Part shown: positions 13,145 to 24,320 of the stretch, one piece after another | Numbering within the stretch: the stretch's first letter is position 1 | Layout of the letters: each line of letters starts with the position of its first letter | NCBI GenBank assembly: GCA_037903355.1 | Contig: JBAJFE010000052.1 | Coordinates: forward strand, 186,001 to 250,000 | Reading direction: 5' to 3' | Length of the DNA stretch: 64,000 nucleotides | DNA from: Trichuris trichiura | Lineage: Eukaryota > Nematoda > Enoplea > Trichinellida > Trichuridae | Position numbers and translations under genes: made by a program | Notes under the pieces: generated by a model | Database searches by the model: none | Told to the model about the DNA's origin: nothing | Seen by the model: only the letters and a program-made list of their open reading frames with translations

Positions 13145-14663
13145 TTAGTCAAAAACTTGTGCGTATTCCCGCAGCAAAATGTGCCATGCACATGTTGGTA
13201 ATAGGAGAAAGTTAGGAATGAGCAGAAGGGCAAATGCTCCCAAACTGGCTGAAATGCGCTGTTCGTAGTGCAGGCAGCGACTACGGATCAACTTCCATAT
13301 TTCACCAGAAGGTTTCATTGCAATATTGTTGACACGCATCTCCCACGCCTATTTTTTTTCTTAATGGACCACCTGCGAGTATTTTGCCGACAAATTGGCA
13401 AACCATTGATGAAGCGATGCGCTGATTCTTGACAAAGCGTTTTTGCAGCCTACTTTGCACTGGTGGAAAAATTTATCAAAGTCATCCTTAGCGGCAAACT
13501 GATTGCGTAATGAGGCAAAACTAATAAATACCTTTCGTTTCAATGCTGATTTCTTAGTTGTTCCACTTCGCATCATCTTAGTTCGCACGCCTATTTTCAA
13601 CAAAACATTGGCGCATGCCATTTAACACTACTTTTATTTTGTTACACAGAATCGCTACCCGCGGTTAGCGTACTGCCAAGTATGAATGACTGAAAGGTTA
13701 ATTCGAGAGAATTTGACTTAGGGCATCCAGGCGACAATGGAAACAAAAGTGGAAGCTTCAATTTTCATTTAAGCTTAACTGGCAAATAGTCGGACGTAAG
13801 TACAGTAGGGAAGCCAGTGTATTGCAGTCTGTCTGTTTTCGGTGTTTTGCTTTGCATGTGCTTACATGTTCCAAGATATGTCCGACCTTGCCCTCTCATT
13901 CCGCTCATCAAACCATGAATGTTCAATATCCGCACAAGACGGACTTGCCATAATTCATTGGCAGTTATGAAGGGAAATGTTAGTAAGAGTAGTAATTCGA
14001 CTTCACGATAATGGAAGCTTTTTCGATTTTTTTTGCAAACTAAAGGTTGCCAATAACTATTGCAAGCTGCAATTGTAAATGACGCACCCGAAATGAAAGG
14101 ATACGTGAGCTTATAAGGAAATCGTATGTACTTTCATAACATGATAGAAAAGGATTCTTTTAACGGAGCGATCGCACAAGTTCACACGCTACGAATAAGC
14201 TAGATTTCTGTGTACAGAGAGCATTAGTCAGTTTGTTAAGCACAGCATAAGTCTTGACAGTTGCTGCGGGTGTTCACTAATTGGCATATAACGTAGCTTT
14301 CCCATGGCCAAGAGACTCTTCTGAATGAATAATGATGCAATAAACCGTTGGATTGTTTCAACCATTGAAAGCGCCTGGTTCAACCACGGTGAACGGAACT
14401 CGGGCGCTAAATTAAGCTTCCCCAAATCGGGTGAAGCATCGGCACAATGCAAACTGCGATGACCTTTTTGTGCTGATCAACTTCTCATTTTCATTACGAA
14501 CTGCCTCACTGAAAAGCTTACAACTAACAGGAGAGTCTTTATAATTATTCAACTTTTTGTCAAACCGAAAAGCAACATTTGACTGAATACGCCATGGAAA
14601 ACTCAAGACGATCTCACTAAGAGTTACGCCTGCCAAGCATATTAAAGCAATAGGTATTACCAT
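13145..14663 (-). CDS. Possible multi-exon secreted protein, unrecognised
   Basis: Three minus-strand open segments lie in tandem. 14663–14412 starts with ATG and a signal-peptide-like MVIPIALICLAGVTLSEIV. A partly overlapping frame, 14452–14228, reads coding-like (LAPEFRSPWLNQALSMVETI). 13621–13361 starts with ATG, and 13339–13145 reads WKLIRSRCLHYEQRISASL before a hydrophobic stretch. The phrases RISASL and RFIASL recur, suggesting related amphipathic helices. I could not find splice sites that join the first two segments in phase, so this may be a gene with an unusual structure, several small genes, or a decayed locus. No family recognised. Confidence 0.25.
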
Positions 14664-14684
14664 TTTGCAACCTTATGCAAACGA

Positions 14685-15418
14685 TTGCATATCCGTATAG
14701 AAAATATGAACAATTGCCACAGCAAGTATGTTCGGAATGTAATGAAACCACGTAAGCGTGGTGGTGAAATTAAAAATATTAATGTTAACGCTATTGCAGT
14801 ACACGTGCTTCAGGTTAGCTTGCATACCGATGTTGACTTTTTATATTCACCAATGAAACGGCGTCGTTTGCTGTCTGCATTAAGTGTCTCAGAGCGCTTA
14901 ATGATGACTATTCTGGATAGGGCTACGCCAACTGTCCAACTGAAAGCTCAAGGAAACTTCTACGGCAGAAGGTGTTTGTTTACACGACCTTCCAGTGTTC
15001 TCTCTTAATGAATGGACTGAGCAGCTAAACTTGGAAAGTTCACCAAAGTCAAGGCGAAAATGTACAGGTTCCATACACTATGAGCGACGAACTGGTTTCC
15101 TAAATGGTAGGAGGAAACTCAGTTGCCGAACCAGAGGGCAAAATAGTAAGTCAGGGAATGCATTCAACTAGTTTTCAAGGCAAGATTCCTTTCGTGAGGT
15201 TACTAGGTCCGATCAGTTATACTCGATTTTATTATAACGCTGAGAATGTCCAGTTAGTCACCTGCCTCAAAAATGGCAATGAAATCAGCAAAACATTTTG
15301 GAAGCTTTCAAAGGGGTTGAAAATTTCAATTTCCAGTAAGCTGCTGCACGTGCCTCGTCCGACCAGTGGCTCAAGATTGCAATCGCTTAATTACGATGAA
15401 CTGGTTCACTTTGTTTGA
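14685..15418 (+). CDS. Unrecognised protein gene with at least one clear intron
   Basis: The 3' part is well supported. An exon segment ending at 15145 (frame open from 14944; includes LHDLPVFSLNEWTEQLN) joins a last exon 15207–15418 (PISYTRFYYNAENVQLV … LNYDELVHFV, stop TGA). Intron 15146–15206 is 61 nt, with a strong GTAAGT donor and CTAG acceptor, and phase 1 matches on both sides. AATAAA follows at 15503. Upstream, a coding-like frame from the ATG at 14685 (includes SALSVSERLMMTILDRA) must connect through another splice that I could not place with confidence. The protein is basic, with RRK/SRR clusters. I recognise no family. Confidence 0.5.
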
Positions 15419-15502
15419 ACAGTCTGAGTGCACTTTCGTTTTTGCTGTGAAGGAAGTGTTTGATCGAGGAAGAACTTGCCCTGATTCATTGATATGCTTC
15501 TC

Positions 15503-15508
15503 AATAAA
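15503..15508 (+). terminator. Poly(A) signal AATAAA
   Basis: AATAAA lies 85 nt after the stop codon of the plus-strand gene that ends at 15418. Confidence 0.5.
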
Positions 15509-16012
15509 GCAATAGATACCAGTTACTCTAGAAAATGTCCGATTATTTTGAGAACCGACTTCAGGGAGCTGTAGGGGATCCGTAAGCCAAAAGGCGTACT
15601 GGTCTGAAAAGGGCCAGAAACATTAATACAAATCAAATAAAATTAAACCATTTTTTCTTAATACGTTTTACACAAAGCGCATTAAGTGGTTTTGTTGGCT
15701 ATGGATCAATAACCGTTTTATGCTTCCACGAAGTTCTCCACGCTCTTACCACGTGTTCTCTTTTTTCTAGAAGCAATGGTTCATAATTTGCTTGAGATGA
15801 ACAACAGTCAGTCAAGCAAGGTTCTTAGGACCCATCCTTGCCTACGAAACCCCAATTTAAGATGTGTTTCTGATTTCAGTTAAAATCAGCATTATGTGAG
15901 CCTTTTAAACTCCGTATCTGTAAAGCAATTCGCGGCATTTTAAAATCAGTGTTAGTCTAATGGAGCACCTTAGCGCTCATGAGACAAGCATGAAAGCAAA
16001 ACGCTCATCGAT

Positions 16013-17127
16013 ATGACGCGAGAACGAACGAACGGGAATAGCAGCTTAAGCTGGATTCCATCATTTGGCGAGGTTTTCCGTGGTTGGAAAGTCCACGCAC
16101 TTATTGGGTCTGGACGCTATGGGGCAGTTTTTATTGTGCAAAATGTCAATACGAAAAAGCTTGGCGCTATGAAGGTTGAAGATAGATTTGCTAGCGAAGG
16201 AATGAGGCGTCTGAAGGTAGAAGTCTTGGTAATGAAGGACTTGAAGGAACGAAACGCAAAGCATTGTATCTTATGCATAACCTACGGACGAACAGCAAAG
16301 TTCAATTACATCGTAATGCCACTGGTGGGCCCAAATTTAGAGCGGTTAGCAGTCACCTGCCACGATTCATTCCATTATTCTAGGAACTATTTCTCTCCCT
16401 ACACTATACTTCAAATTGGTTTGAAAACACTTAACTCAATACGGGAAATGCACCGTTGCCATTACGTTCACAGAGATGTCAAACCTGAAAATTTTACAAT
16501 AGGGTATGAGAAGAATGAATTAGCTGAAATTTTCATAATCGATTTCGGGATGGCACGTAAATTCGCTCATCAAACGGGGCAACACCACCGTCCACGTGCA
16601 CTGGCGGGATTCAAAGGAAGCTACCTTTATGCATCCGTCAATGCTTTACTTGAAAACGAGCAAAGTAGAAGAGACGACATGTGGTCTTGGTTTTTCATGC
16701 TCGTTCGTTTCTACTCCGGAAAATTGCCATGGAGCAACTTGGAGCTACCGGTCGATTGTACTTTCCAAGAATGTTTAAAATTGTACGCATCCAAAAAAGA
16801 TGAAGCCATCAAATGTAAGACGGAACTGCTGCAGTACTGCCCCAACAGCTTTAAATGGATACTGAAACGACTTAGCCACTACATACATTACAGGCAGCCA
16901 GAGTACAACTACTTCATTACTTTGTTAGAGAATGAAATTAAAACGCTGAGACAGCGAGGATATTCTACCGACATTGATTGGTTGAAATTAAACCTGAATG
17001 AATCAGGACCGGCCTTTCTCAGTATGTCTGAAACTTCCGATGTAAGTAGGGCTTTTCCATTATTTTTTCTTTGAGCCAAAATCATTGATTTCAGGCAGAG
17101 AGCAACCATGAACCAAAGAGCGAGTAA
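16013..17127 (+). CDS. Casein kinase 1 / tau-tubulin kinase-like kinase, 2 exons, 353 aa
   Basis: Ser/Thr protein kinase of the CK1 group, closest in pattern to the TTBK/TTBK-like branch expanded in nematodes. The glycine loop GSGRYGAV is at 32–39, the VAIK-type lysine in AMKVE at 54, the catalytic loop HRDVKPEN at 153–160 and DFG at 177–179. The CK1 signature is modified: the usual G-T-x-R-Y-A-S reads GSYLYAS, followed by a typical EQSRRDDMWS. Catalytic residues are intact, so activity is plausible. Exon 1 is 16013–17041. A 53-nt GT–AG intron (17042–17094, GTAAGT…TTTCAG) leads to a short final exon to TAA at 17127. An alternative is intron retention, ending at 17074. The start is the first in-frame ATG; an ATG 33 nt upstream opens a four-codon reading only. 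Substrate unknown. Confidence 0.88.
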
Positions 17128-17185
17128 AAGTTCTTCAGAAAGATGCCTTTTTGTACCTTTCGCTTGCATAGCTTGAGTAACGTTT

Positions 17186-17191
17186 AATAAA
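17186..17191 (+). terminator. Poly(A) signal AATAAA
   Basis: AATAAA lies 59 nt beyond the spliced stop codon of the kinase gene at 16013–17127. Confidence 0.65.
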
Positions 17192-17921
17192 CTTTTTCAT
17201 AGTAGTTAACACTTTTTTCAGGCATTGTGGAAATGAACTTCTCTGAAACTAAGCGTAGGCCCAACCAGAGTACAAGGCGATAAGTGACTTGCACGTACAG
17301 ATCAACTGTGGGCAACTCCGTCTAGTACTTATAATGTTTGGAATCTTAATCCGGTGAAATCACTAAGGATATGAAAGTATTAATACAAATCATTCCATAC
17401 CCAGGAGGCGGCAGAAATGCATTTTACTTCATCGATGTACCTTGACCCCACTGCGTGACTTTGCGAGCTAATCTTACTTCTCAAAAATGAATGACCAATA
17501 TTCTGCGTGTAGGTCTGCTACAGAAAAGAACGACCATGAGTGTTAAAAAAATAATTATTATGCACAAGCCAAAATTCCAAGCAAACTATGTTGAAACAAA
17601 AGTCGCGCAGCTCGATTGCACAGTGAAAAACACCTGATTTAAACATAATGAAAGGGCGGTACAGGTATAATGGCGAGACTAACACAAGGTTAGAGGTGCG
17701 TCAAGATTAAAAGAGCTATAAGGCAATTAACAGTATCAAGCATGCGTGATCACTGTTGGAATTTTGCCTCATTTTGATGTTAAACTGCCATAGTCCATGT
17801 TTAGCCAACCAAATGGCTGCGCGTTTTCTGTTACTATTCATGAGAATCACTTTTCATTGAACTTAGCAGTACAATGAAAAAAAGTACTTCTCACGTGACC
17901 CATCAACAGACGGTAGCTTAC

Positions 17922-18140
17922 ATTATCCCTCCTTAGCTTCTGAACCGCAGTCAGTTCATGGAGAACTATTCTCGGCAACTTTTTAACTTGGCAGTTTGGG
18001 CAAGATATCAATCTACTTTCGTACGATGGATCTCGAATCGCTGACCTAAAATAGTTACATTGGCACCCCTCGTCCTGAGCATTAACGATAAAGTCATATA
18101 TACACCTATAGCTGCAATATCCAAAAAAATCCTCAAGTAA
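17922..18140 (-). CDS. Candidate isolated Cys-rich exon
   Basis: A 73-codon open segment is bounded by an acceptor-like pyrimidine tract ending CGTCAG (just above 18140) and a donor GTAAGC (17921–17916). It reads coding-like, with six cysteines in a C-x3-C … CQC … SCPNC arrangement, which would suit a disulfide-rich secreted protein. No start or partner exon could be found, and no family is recognised. It is one of few coding-like signals in the 1.8 kb between the kinase and the four-pass membrane protein gene. Confidence 0.25.
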
Positions 18141-19002
18141 CTGACGTAGATGACAGCAAGCAAATCGCAAGATAAGATGAACGGGAAGGTTGAACGCGGG
18201 ATATTCCTCAGGCTTTAATGCCTTGTCAGTTCTAAACCTGCCATTATATTAATAACGCAGACTCTATCTATATAAAGAGGAATGCCCTAGCAGTCAAAGA
18301 AACTAATAAATAAATGAGGAAGTAGAGATGATGCTGCAGCAGTTGCCTGTGCCTGCTGAATGACCAAAATGCTAGCATTTCAAAGTAAGCTCTCGCCTTT
18401 TACCATTCATGCTTTATCATTACAAGTGAAAAGGAAAGTGGTGCCAAGAAGTAAACAATTCCACGAAATGAGCATTGCGTTCAGCAAACAACATGCGCCG
18501 AAATTAATGGAATGAACGCCTCCGTACTGTCACAAGGCCAAGCTGCTTACTTCATGCCATAGAAAAAATCAGAGAAAGTTACAGTTAAGTGGAAAAAATT
18601 GGCAGTTGAAATTTCGGGCGATGCAGTAAAGTAAACGGTGACTGAATAAACAAATGCAAAGATAATTTCAAGACAACAAGCAATTTTCGCTGGCGAGAAG
18701 CATTGTCGACAGACTGGTATTTCCTTTAAAACTGATAACATCAAAACAGTGCAACAGAATTCACGTTTGGTTGAAGGATGTTTGAACAAGAACACGCACT
18801 TCCAAAAATAGAACTCAACCGTTACCCAGCACGTGCGCCCATAGTAACGCTTAATTATCGTGCTTAGAGCAGAATTCGACTTAATGGCACATGATAATCA
18901 AGAAGACGAATTTATTCATACTTCTAGCTTAAGGTAAATGTGAAAAAGGATAGCAAAAGTGCTTCACAGGGCAAAGCTGAAATTATATAAACCATACGCG
19001 CA

Positions 19003-19695
19003 TCACTTGACTACCTTAGAGTAAGCTTCAGAATAGGGAATACTTCGTAGTAACCCGGGATCTTCAACAGATCCGCTGGTAGATGGTTGATCGTCATATT
19101 TATAGATCGGGTATGAGCAAGGGCTGCCGACAGCTTGGCAAACTGGAGGAGCTGGAACAGTTGCCATCCAAAAATTCTTTGCTGCCTTCCTTGCGTCCCT
19201 GAGCACCATGAACACTCGCAGAACAATGACGACATTGAATACAGATACAGCAGTGCTTGTGCACGCAAATATAGCCGCCTTTTCACAGTACGTAGTCAGC
19301 AACGTTATACTCTCTTTATATCGTTCACTGGTAACCATGCCCGCGAAGGAGTGTAGCTCACAGGTAGCTATTATAGCCAAGAGAAAGACGGCGACAAGGA
19401 GGATTATGTCAACGGCCAAAACGACCAAGTTTTGCAGCACAAGTCTTAACATGGATTTGTAAACCCCGACCAGTAGCAAAACAGCGGAACTGCAAGTCAT
19501 CAATCCTATCACAATACTACCACAGGAAAGTAGCTTCGGGGTAGAAGCTTGGAGTCTTGCCCCCATAACGATGAATGAAATTGCAAACGTGAATTGCAAC
19601 CCAGTTGAAAAGTAAGCTGCCACGAGTAAGCTGACACGGTTGAACAGCTTGGCCTCCTTCAATACTTGCGGAGCGTCGAATGCCGTAGGAACCAT
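19003..19695 (-). CDS. Four-pass membrane protein, 230 aa
   Basis: Single-exon reading with four hydrophobic segments at about residues 24–45, 57–80, 85–115 and 137–165. The larger extracellular-type loop between segments 3 and 4 has two cysteines (ATCELHSF and TTYCEKA). The tail of about 60 residues is Pro/Ser/Tyr-rich and contains SYPIYKYDD and SEAYSKVV. The N-terminus is short and soluble, with no cleavable signal. The layout resembles small four-TM nematode proteins such as MARVEL-, LAPTM- or tetraspanin-like proteins, but the tetraspanin CCG motif is absent, so no family is assigned. The ATG at 19695 is preceded by TTTTATAGTCTTGACTTCAG, a strong splice acceptor ending 2 nt before it. That fits trans-splicing or a 5' UTR intron and supports this start. 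TTTATT at 18912 could be the poly(A) signal on the minus strand. Confidence 0.72.
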   Translation of the reverse strand: MVPTAFDAPQVLKEAKLFNRVSLLVAAYFSTGLQFTFAISFIVMGARLQASTPKLLSCGSIVIGLMTCSSAVLLLVGVYKSMLRLVLQNLVVLAVDIILLVAVFLLAIIATCELHSFAGMVTSERYKESITLLTTYCEKAAIFACTSTAVSVFNVVIVLRVFMVLRDARKAAKNFWMATVPAPPVCQAVGSPCSYPIYKYDDQPSTSGSVEDPGLLRSIPYSEAYSKVVK

Positions 19696-22600
19696 TTCTG
19701 AAGTCAAGACTATAAAACTTTTTCTAACGAAGAAATGAATGCCGCTTTTCGCTATTATAATAACAAGCCAATTAACTTATGACATTAAGGTGCTCATTAA
19801 TCTACGAGATTTTACTCCGATGGCTAATGTCAACATTAGGTGACAAGAAAAGTCTAGCGAAGAATTAGCAAGTCAAAAACCTTAAGCCACGCCAAAAGTT
19901 CTAAATGCAAAACCTCTTGCGTGATTAATTTCTGTAAAATTTTAAATTCAATTTGGTAGGCCAAGAAATCAAAGTAATGCAGCGCCAAATGAGTATTAGC
20001 AATAAACTGGAAGCACACAGATAAAAAACACATCATTGAAAGCCTTAAGGCTAAAGAACTTAGCGACAACGCGGTAGGGACCGAACTGTTCCTGGATTAT
20101 TGCAAGAAAAAGTAACCGGAACATATTAATGACGGGATAGAGGCATGAAAGCTATTCTTCAATCTAAGTTAGGACTAAACAGTTTAGCAAACTGAAATTC
20201 CATTTAAATCACTTGCTACTTCATCATCGCAAGCTAATATCTAATTCCTGTAGACAAGCTCCAGCAACACAAATGGTTGATGACGTTTCGAGCATAAGAC
20301 AAAATGACATAGGATTCACTCACCATTGAAGTTAGCACTTACTCTCCCTGTAAAGACAAGCAAGGTGTCAACATACCTGATAGCTACATGGTGCCAGATC
20401 GTTTAATTGGGCTTCAAGAAAAAATGAACACAATCATTCGTATACTGCATTGCTGTCTTGCTGAGACTTTTCAAAAATAATTTTTGTCGTTTAATCAACT
20501 GCTATACCGCTTCATCTGGCTAAAACTATTACAAAACGTAGATCTAATGGACTGAACGCAATAATTTCATTCTGCCCAAACGAGTCGGCCATTGTTTTCG
20601 TTCGTTAGCATATTTCGTTGGAAGAACAAACGCAACAATTGTCTACTTACTGTTTATCCAAATAAGTGGTGGTAAGAGAAAGCTCACAGGCTGCTTTTAC
20701 ACTGTCCCAAAAAATGCAGATCACCTATCAACTATGCGTGGAAATATCGAGCAAAGGCTTTGAAGCTAGCAAAGAGACGTAGGGTGGCTGTCCATACTTG
20801 ACAGACTATTCAGAAAAGATAAGGCTAAAATCAACAAAATAAATTGAATAGTCGGTAGGCATAACGTGAAACGCTGACTGACAGAGCATCTACTTACTGC
20901 CCACCTTTTGAAAATAAATTTGACTTCGTCAGTTGGTTGATTGGCAAACTGACTACAATCAAAGTGAAACAAGTTCTTATCAAGAATAAGTGCTCTTCCG
21001 ATAATGCATCTAACGATTTCAAGCCTGGCAGCTCAAATAAGCTGGCGAGCTTCCTGCAATCTACAATAGGTACAGACGAAATCTGTGTTCATTTAGAGAA
21101 AGTTATTCACAAGTTTCAGAAAGCTTAATAGCGCTTACGCGTTTGTAGACTTCATGAATCAGCTTGCAGCAATAACGAGTTGATAATACAATGTATGACG
21201 TACAGGCCACTGATTGGACAATGCGCAGCTTCCTTGCCGCTTACTATAGGTAAATGACCCAACAAGGAGCTCAATAACTGCGAAACAGAAGAGAAAGAAA
21301 AGCACCTAGTAATCAAGAATATTTATTAACACACACTTAAATTAAAAGAGCTACACAGCTTTGAAAAAATGCGTTGCTTAGCCGAGGCGACTTCTTACAT
21401 GCCGACAATTATTTTAGTACATTCGACATACAAAGTACCTATGTTCACGCATCTTAAATTTCCTCACCAAATTCGGTTCAAACAAACAAAAACTACTCAG
21501 TCGTACTTAGAGGGAGGTCCAATAGTAACCGGTAACCCTTAATGTATTACTTCCTTCGCCGTGTTGCCGCAGTATCTGTTTATCATATTGTTGATAGCTC
21601 AAGAAACGCAGAACCATATCCTCAGGCTGAAACGAACTCTCACAAGGCGTACTGACATGATAAAGCTTCATTGCGCTTAAAAGAAGTGTGGGCAAGTTGA
21701 ACGCGGGTAGAGTGAAGAAAGAGGGTATATCCGATCAAAGGCGAACAATCTTGAAGGGAGAGGGAGCGAGAATTTTGTTTGTAAGATATCTTGGTGCTAC
21801 TCTTTTTTGAGAGAATTACCACTGCTACCTTATCTGGGTAGAATAAAGAAAACAATGATGCCATATTTGGAACAGCGCGGACTTGTGTTAATCAGAGATG
21901 CGACATCGACTCATTACGTACGTCTTATAGCGAAATTATAACATCTTAACGGAAACGTTCTACTATTCTAAATTAAGAGAGGACGACTGGTTGGCCATGG
22001 AGAAGCTCTAATCAGACTTCCTCAAAAGCTTTGATGTAGGAGTTCACCAAAGCCTAAGCATACGCCAGCACCAGAGTCCATCTTATGCACATTTCTTAAA
22101 AGCCGCTCATTAAAGCTGATATGTTCAGGCTCACCAAAATGAATTTATCCCTGGAAAAACTTGAAAAGCGTAGTGGTGCGGGACGTGCAAACGAACATGC
22201 GTAAGCTTCAATGTTTGCTCCGCTTTCAACGAAACCTTTTGATACTGCTGAGAATAAGTTAAAACTTCTAAAGATAACGTCTCTACGAAAAATCTACGGT
22301 TCCTTTGAACCACAGCGCACTTGTAAGACGAGCTTGCATTTTTCGAGCGCCTTTTAAAAAATGTGGAGCAAAATCAGAGAACAAAATTTTCGTATAGATT
22401 AATCACGCTACGTCATCCTACCTTCAAGGGTTAACTTCGTTGATGCGCAAGTGGACGCAACCCACCGCAGCAGAAAACAGTGTTATCAAAAAGTTCCGAA
22501 CTAATTGCTACTCCTTCCCTCCAAAGGCCATCTTTTTAGAACGAAAAATAACCTCTACTAAAGCATTAAACAGTTCTGTCTCCATCCATAGCTGTTAATG

Positions 22601-22846
22601 AATGAGAAGCTACAATACAGTACGGTGCATGACATCATTGAAAAGTTGACTAAACTCTGCCTAAAAAAGGGCCCACTCAGCTGATAGTTCACTCAAAAAA
22701 GCGAAAGATTTTAGAAACTATTCATTGCCACGAAACCAAATGTGCAACTTCTATAACTTTGTTTTTCCATTGTCGCTGAAGGCCAAAGGCTCGCGAAAAA
22801 AATTTCACCGCCATTGAACAATATAAAATAAATTATCAGCAGAGGT
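19696..22846. other. Intergenic, no supported gene
   Basis: About 3.1 kb of AT-rich sequence with only short open stretches on both strands (none over 75 codons) and no recognisable protein motifs. It presumably includes the upstream region of the four-pass membrane protein gene. Confidence 0.5.
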
Positions 22847-22852
22847 TATAAT

Positions 22853-23070
22853 GTGTGTGTGCGTGACTTGAGTCGAAACGACAGAAGACTCCGGAAGCTC
22901 CGAGTCTTCTGCCGTTTCGACTCAAGTCACGCACACAATTTATACCCATACTTCACAACCGCTGAAGACGGGTCCTGGTCGACCCGAAAGCTCCGGAGTT
23001 TACCCGCATTAAAACGGGAACTATTCTGTAATAAAACCTTTGCATTATGAAAATATACGGTCCCGTACGA
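22853..23070 (+). repeat. Fold-back element copy C with extra hairpin
   Basis: The left half is a long hairpin: TGTGCGTGACTTGAGTCG… (from about 22857) pairs with its reverse complement ending at 22936. The right half carries CCGCTGAAGACGGGTC…GACCCGAAAGCTCCGGAG (22959–22998), CAUUAUGAAAA-like sequence, and the tail GGTCCCGTACG ending near 23070. It shares the centre and tail with copies A, B and D. It is non-coding. Confidence 0.7.
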
Positions 23071-23680
23071 AGAAACCACATTTTCATCAGCAAGGATTTA
23101 TTTTAAAGTGGTTTCCAACTGTTGCATAAGTTACCAAAAGAGTGAGAATGAAACCAAGAACTTCGCAGAAAACGAACGGAGCGCAACGTAAACAAGCAGA
23201 CCAAACAGATTTCCACTAAAATTGTATTAACTGCGCAAGTCGTACTTGTGATTAGCAGTACTGTTTGCATATTAATGTTGACAAAGCACAGGCAAACAGC
23301 AGTTCGCTGCACACTGAACGATAAAACTTGAACATTTCAAAAACTTCTAAGTAACAATTACAAAGCCGAAACTCGATTAGTCTGCACGTCAAAACGGCAT
23401 TAATTCAGCTTTTCTCAAAATTCCCGCTCTAGCCTTTTGTTGAACATTAGGGATATAGGACTACCTAAAATGACGCATTCCAAGCTTGAAATTGCAAACG
23501 CTAGTTCAAGATACTCGAAAACTGTTTTCCTGCGCTCCATACAACCTGCTAACGTTGTTCAGTTTCCAGATCCAGAAAACGAATTTTCCAACTGCTATCA
23601 GATATTAAAAATTATATTTTAAACATATTAATACGTGTGTATTGCGCAAACTCAATGGAATCTCCTGAAGCTTATTATTA

Positions 23681-23740
23681 ATTCGTCTTCAGCAAAATGA
23701 GTTGGGTGATACCACCCAACTCATATGGTTGAAGATGAAT
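23681..23740. repeat. Inverted repeat, 28-bp arms
   Basis: Arms 23681–23708 and 23713–23740 are nearly perfect reverse complements (core ATGAGTTGGGTG / CACCCAACTCAT) with a 4-nt loop. It could be a small fold-back element or a structured RNA. No relationship to the TCCCGTAC family is visible. Confidence 0.6.
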
Positions 23741-23892
23741 TCTCGTCGTTTCAATGGCATCGATCCCGTTAGCCTTTTGTTTCCGCAGTTAAAGCGGTAC
23801 ACCGCAAAATCATGAAAATCTGTACAACGGTTACAAACATCCTATTTTGGAACAGAAGATCCAAACAAAAACACGCTCTACCTTCAAACTCT

Positions 23893-23909
23893 ATTATTAT
23901 TATTATTAC

Positions 23910-24008
<99 letters not shown>
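23893..24008. repeat. (ATT)n microsatellite
   Basis: About 38 tandem ATT units with a single ATT-to-ACT interruption near 23910. Reading it in frame gives runs of a single amino acid, which is why long false open frames occur here. Confidence 0.95.
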
Positions 24009-24077
24009 GCTGACGTGACATATTATTAAAAATGAATTTATTTATGTATAAAAGAAGGTATTGAGGATGTGATGTTT

Positions 24078-24258
24078 TCGTACGGGACTATAAGTTTTCA
24101 TACTGATGTGTCTTTACTACGGAACGTTTGTCCCGTTGATGTGTAAAATAAACTTTAATTTCCGGAGCTTTCGGGTCACGATAGACCCGAAAGCTCCGGA
24201 AATTAAAGTTTATTTTACACATCAACGGGACAAACGTTCGTAGTAAAGACACATCACT
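24078..24258. repeat. Fold-back element copy B, near-perfect palindrome
   Basis: Arms of about 72 bp (24105–24177 and 24184–24255) are nearly identical reverse complements around the 6-nt centre ACGATA. They include the AGCTTTCGGGTC / GACCCGAAAGCT hairpin. The tail CGTACGGGACTATAAG sits on the left, so this copy is in inverse orientation to copy A. The arm sequence closely matches copy A. It is non-coding. Confidence 0.8.
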
Positions 24259-24265
24259 GCAAGAA

Positions 24266-24268
<3 letters not shown>

Positions 24269-24317
<49 letters not shown>
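24269..24317. repeat. (TA)n tract
   Basis: About 24 TA repeats that abut the left end of the pogo/Tigger-like element. A similar TA run follows its right end (26363–26382), so the element probably inserted into a pre-existing TA tract. Confidence 0.9.

Positions 24318-24320
<3 letters not shown>

Noticed and set aside
23812..24029. Open frames encoding runs of one amino acid
   Set aside because: Produced by the ATT microsatellite, not by a gene.
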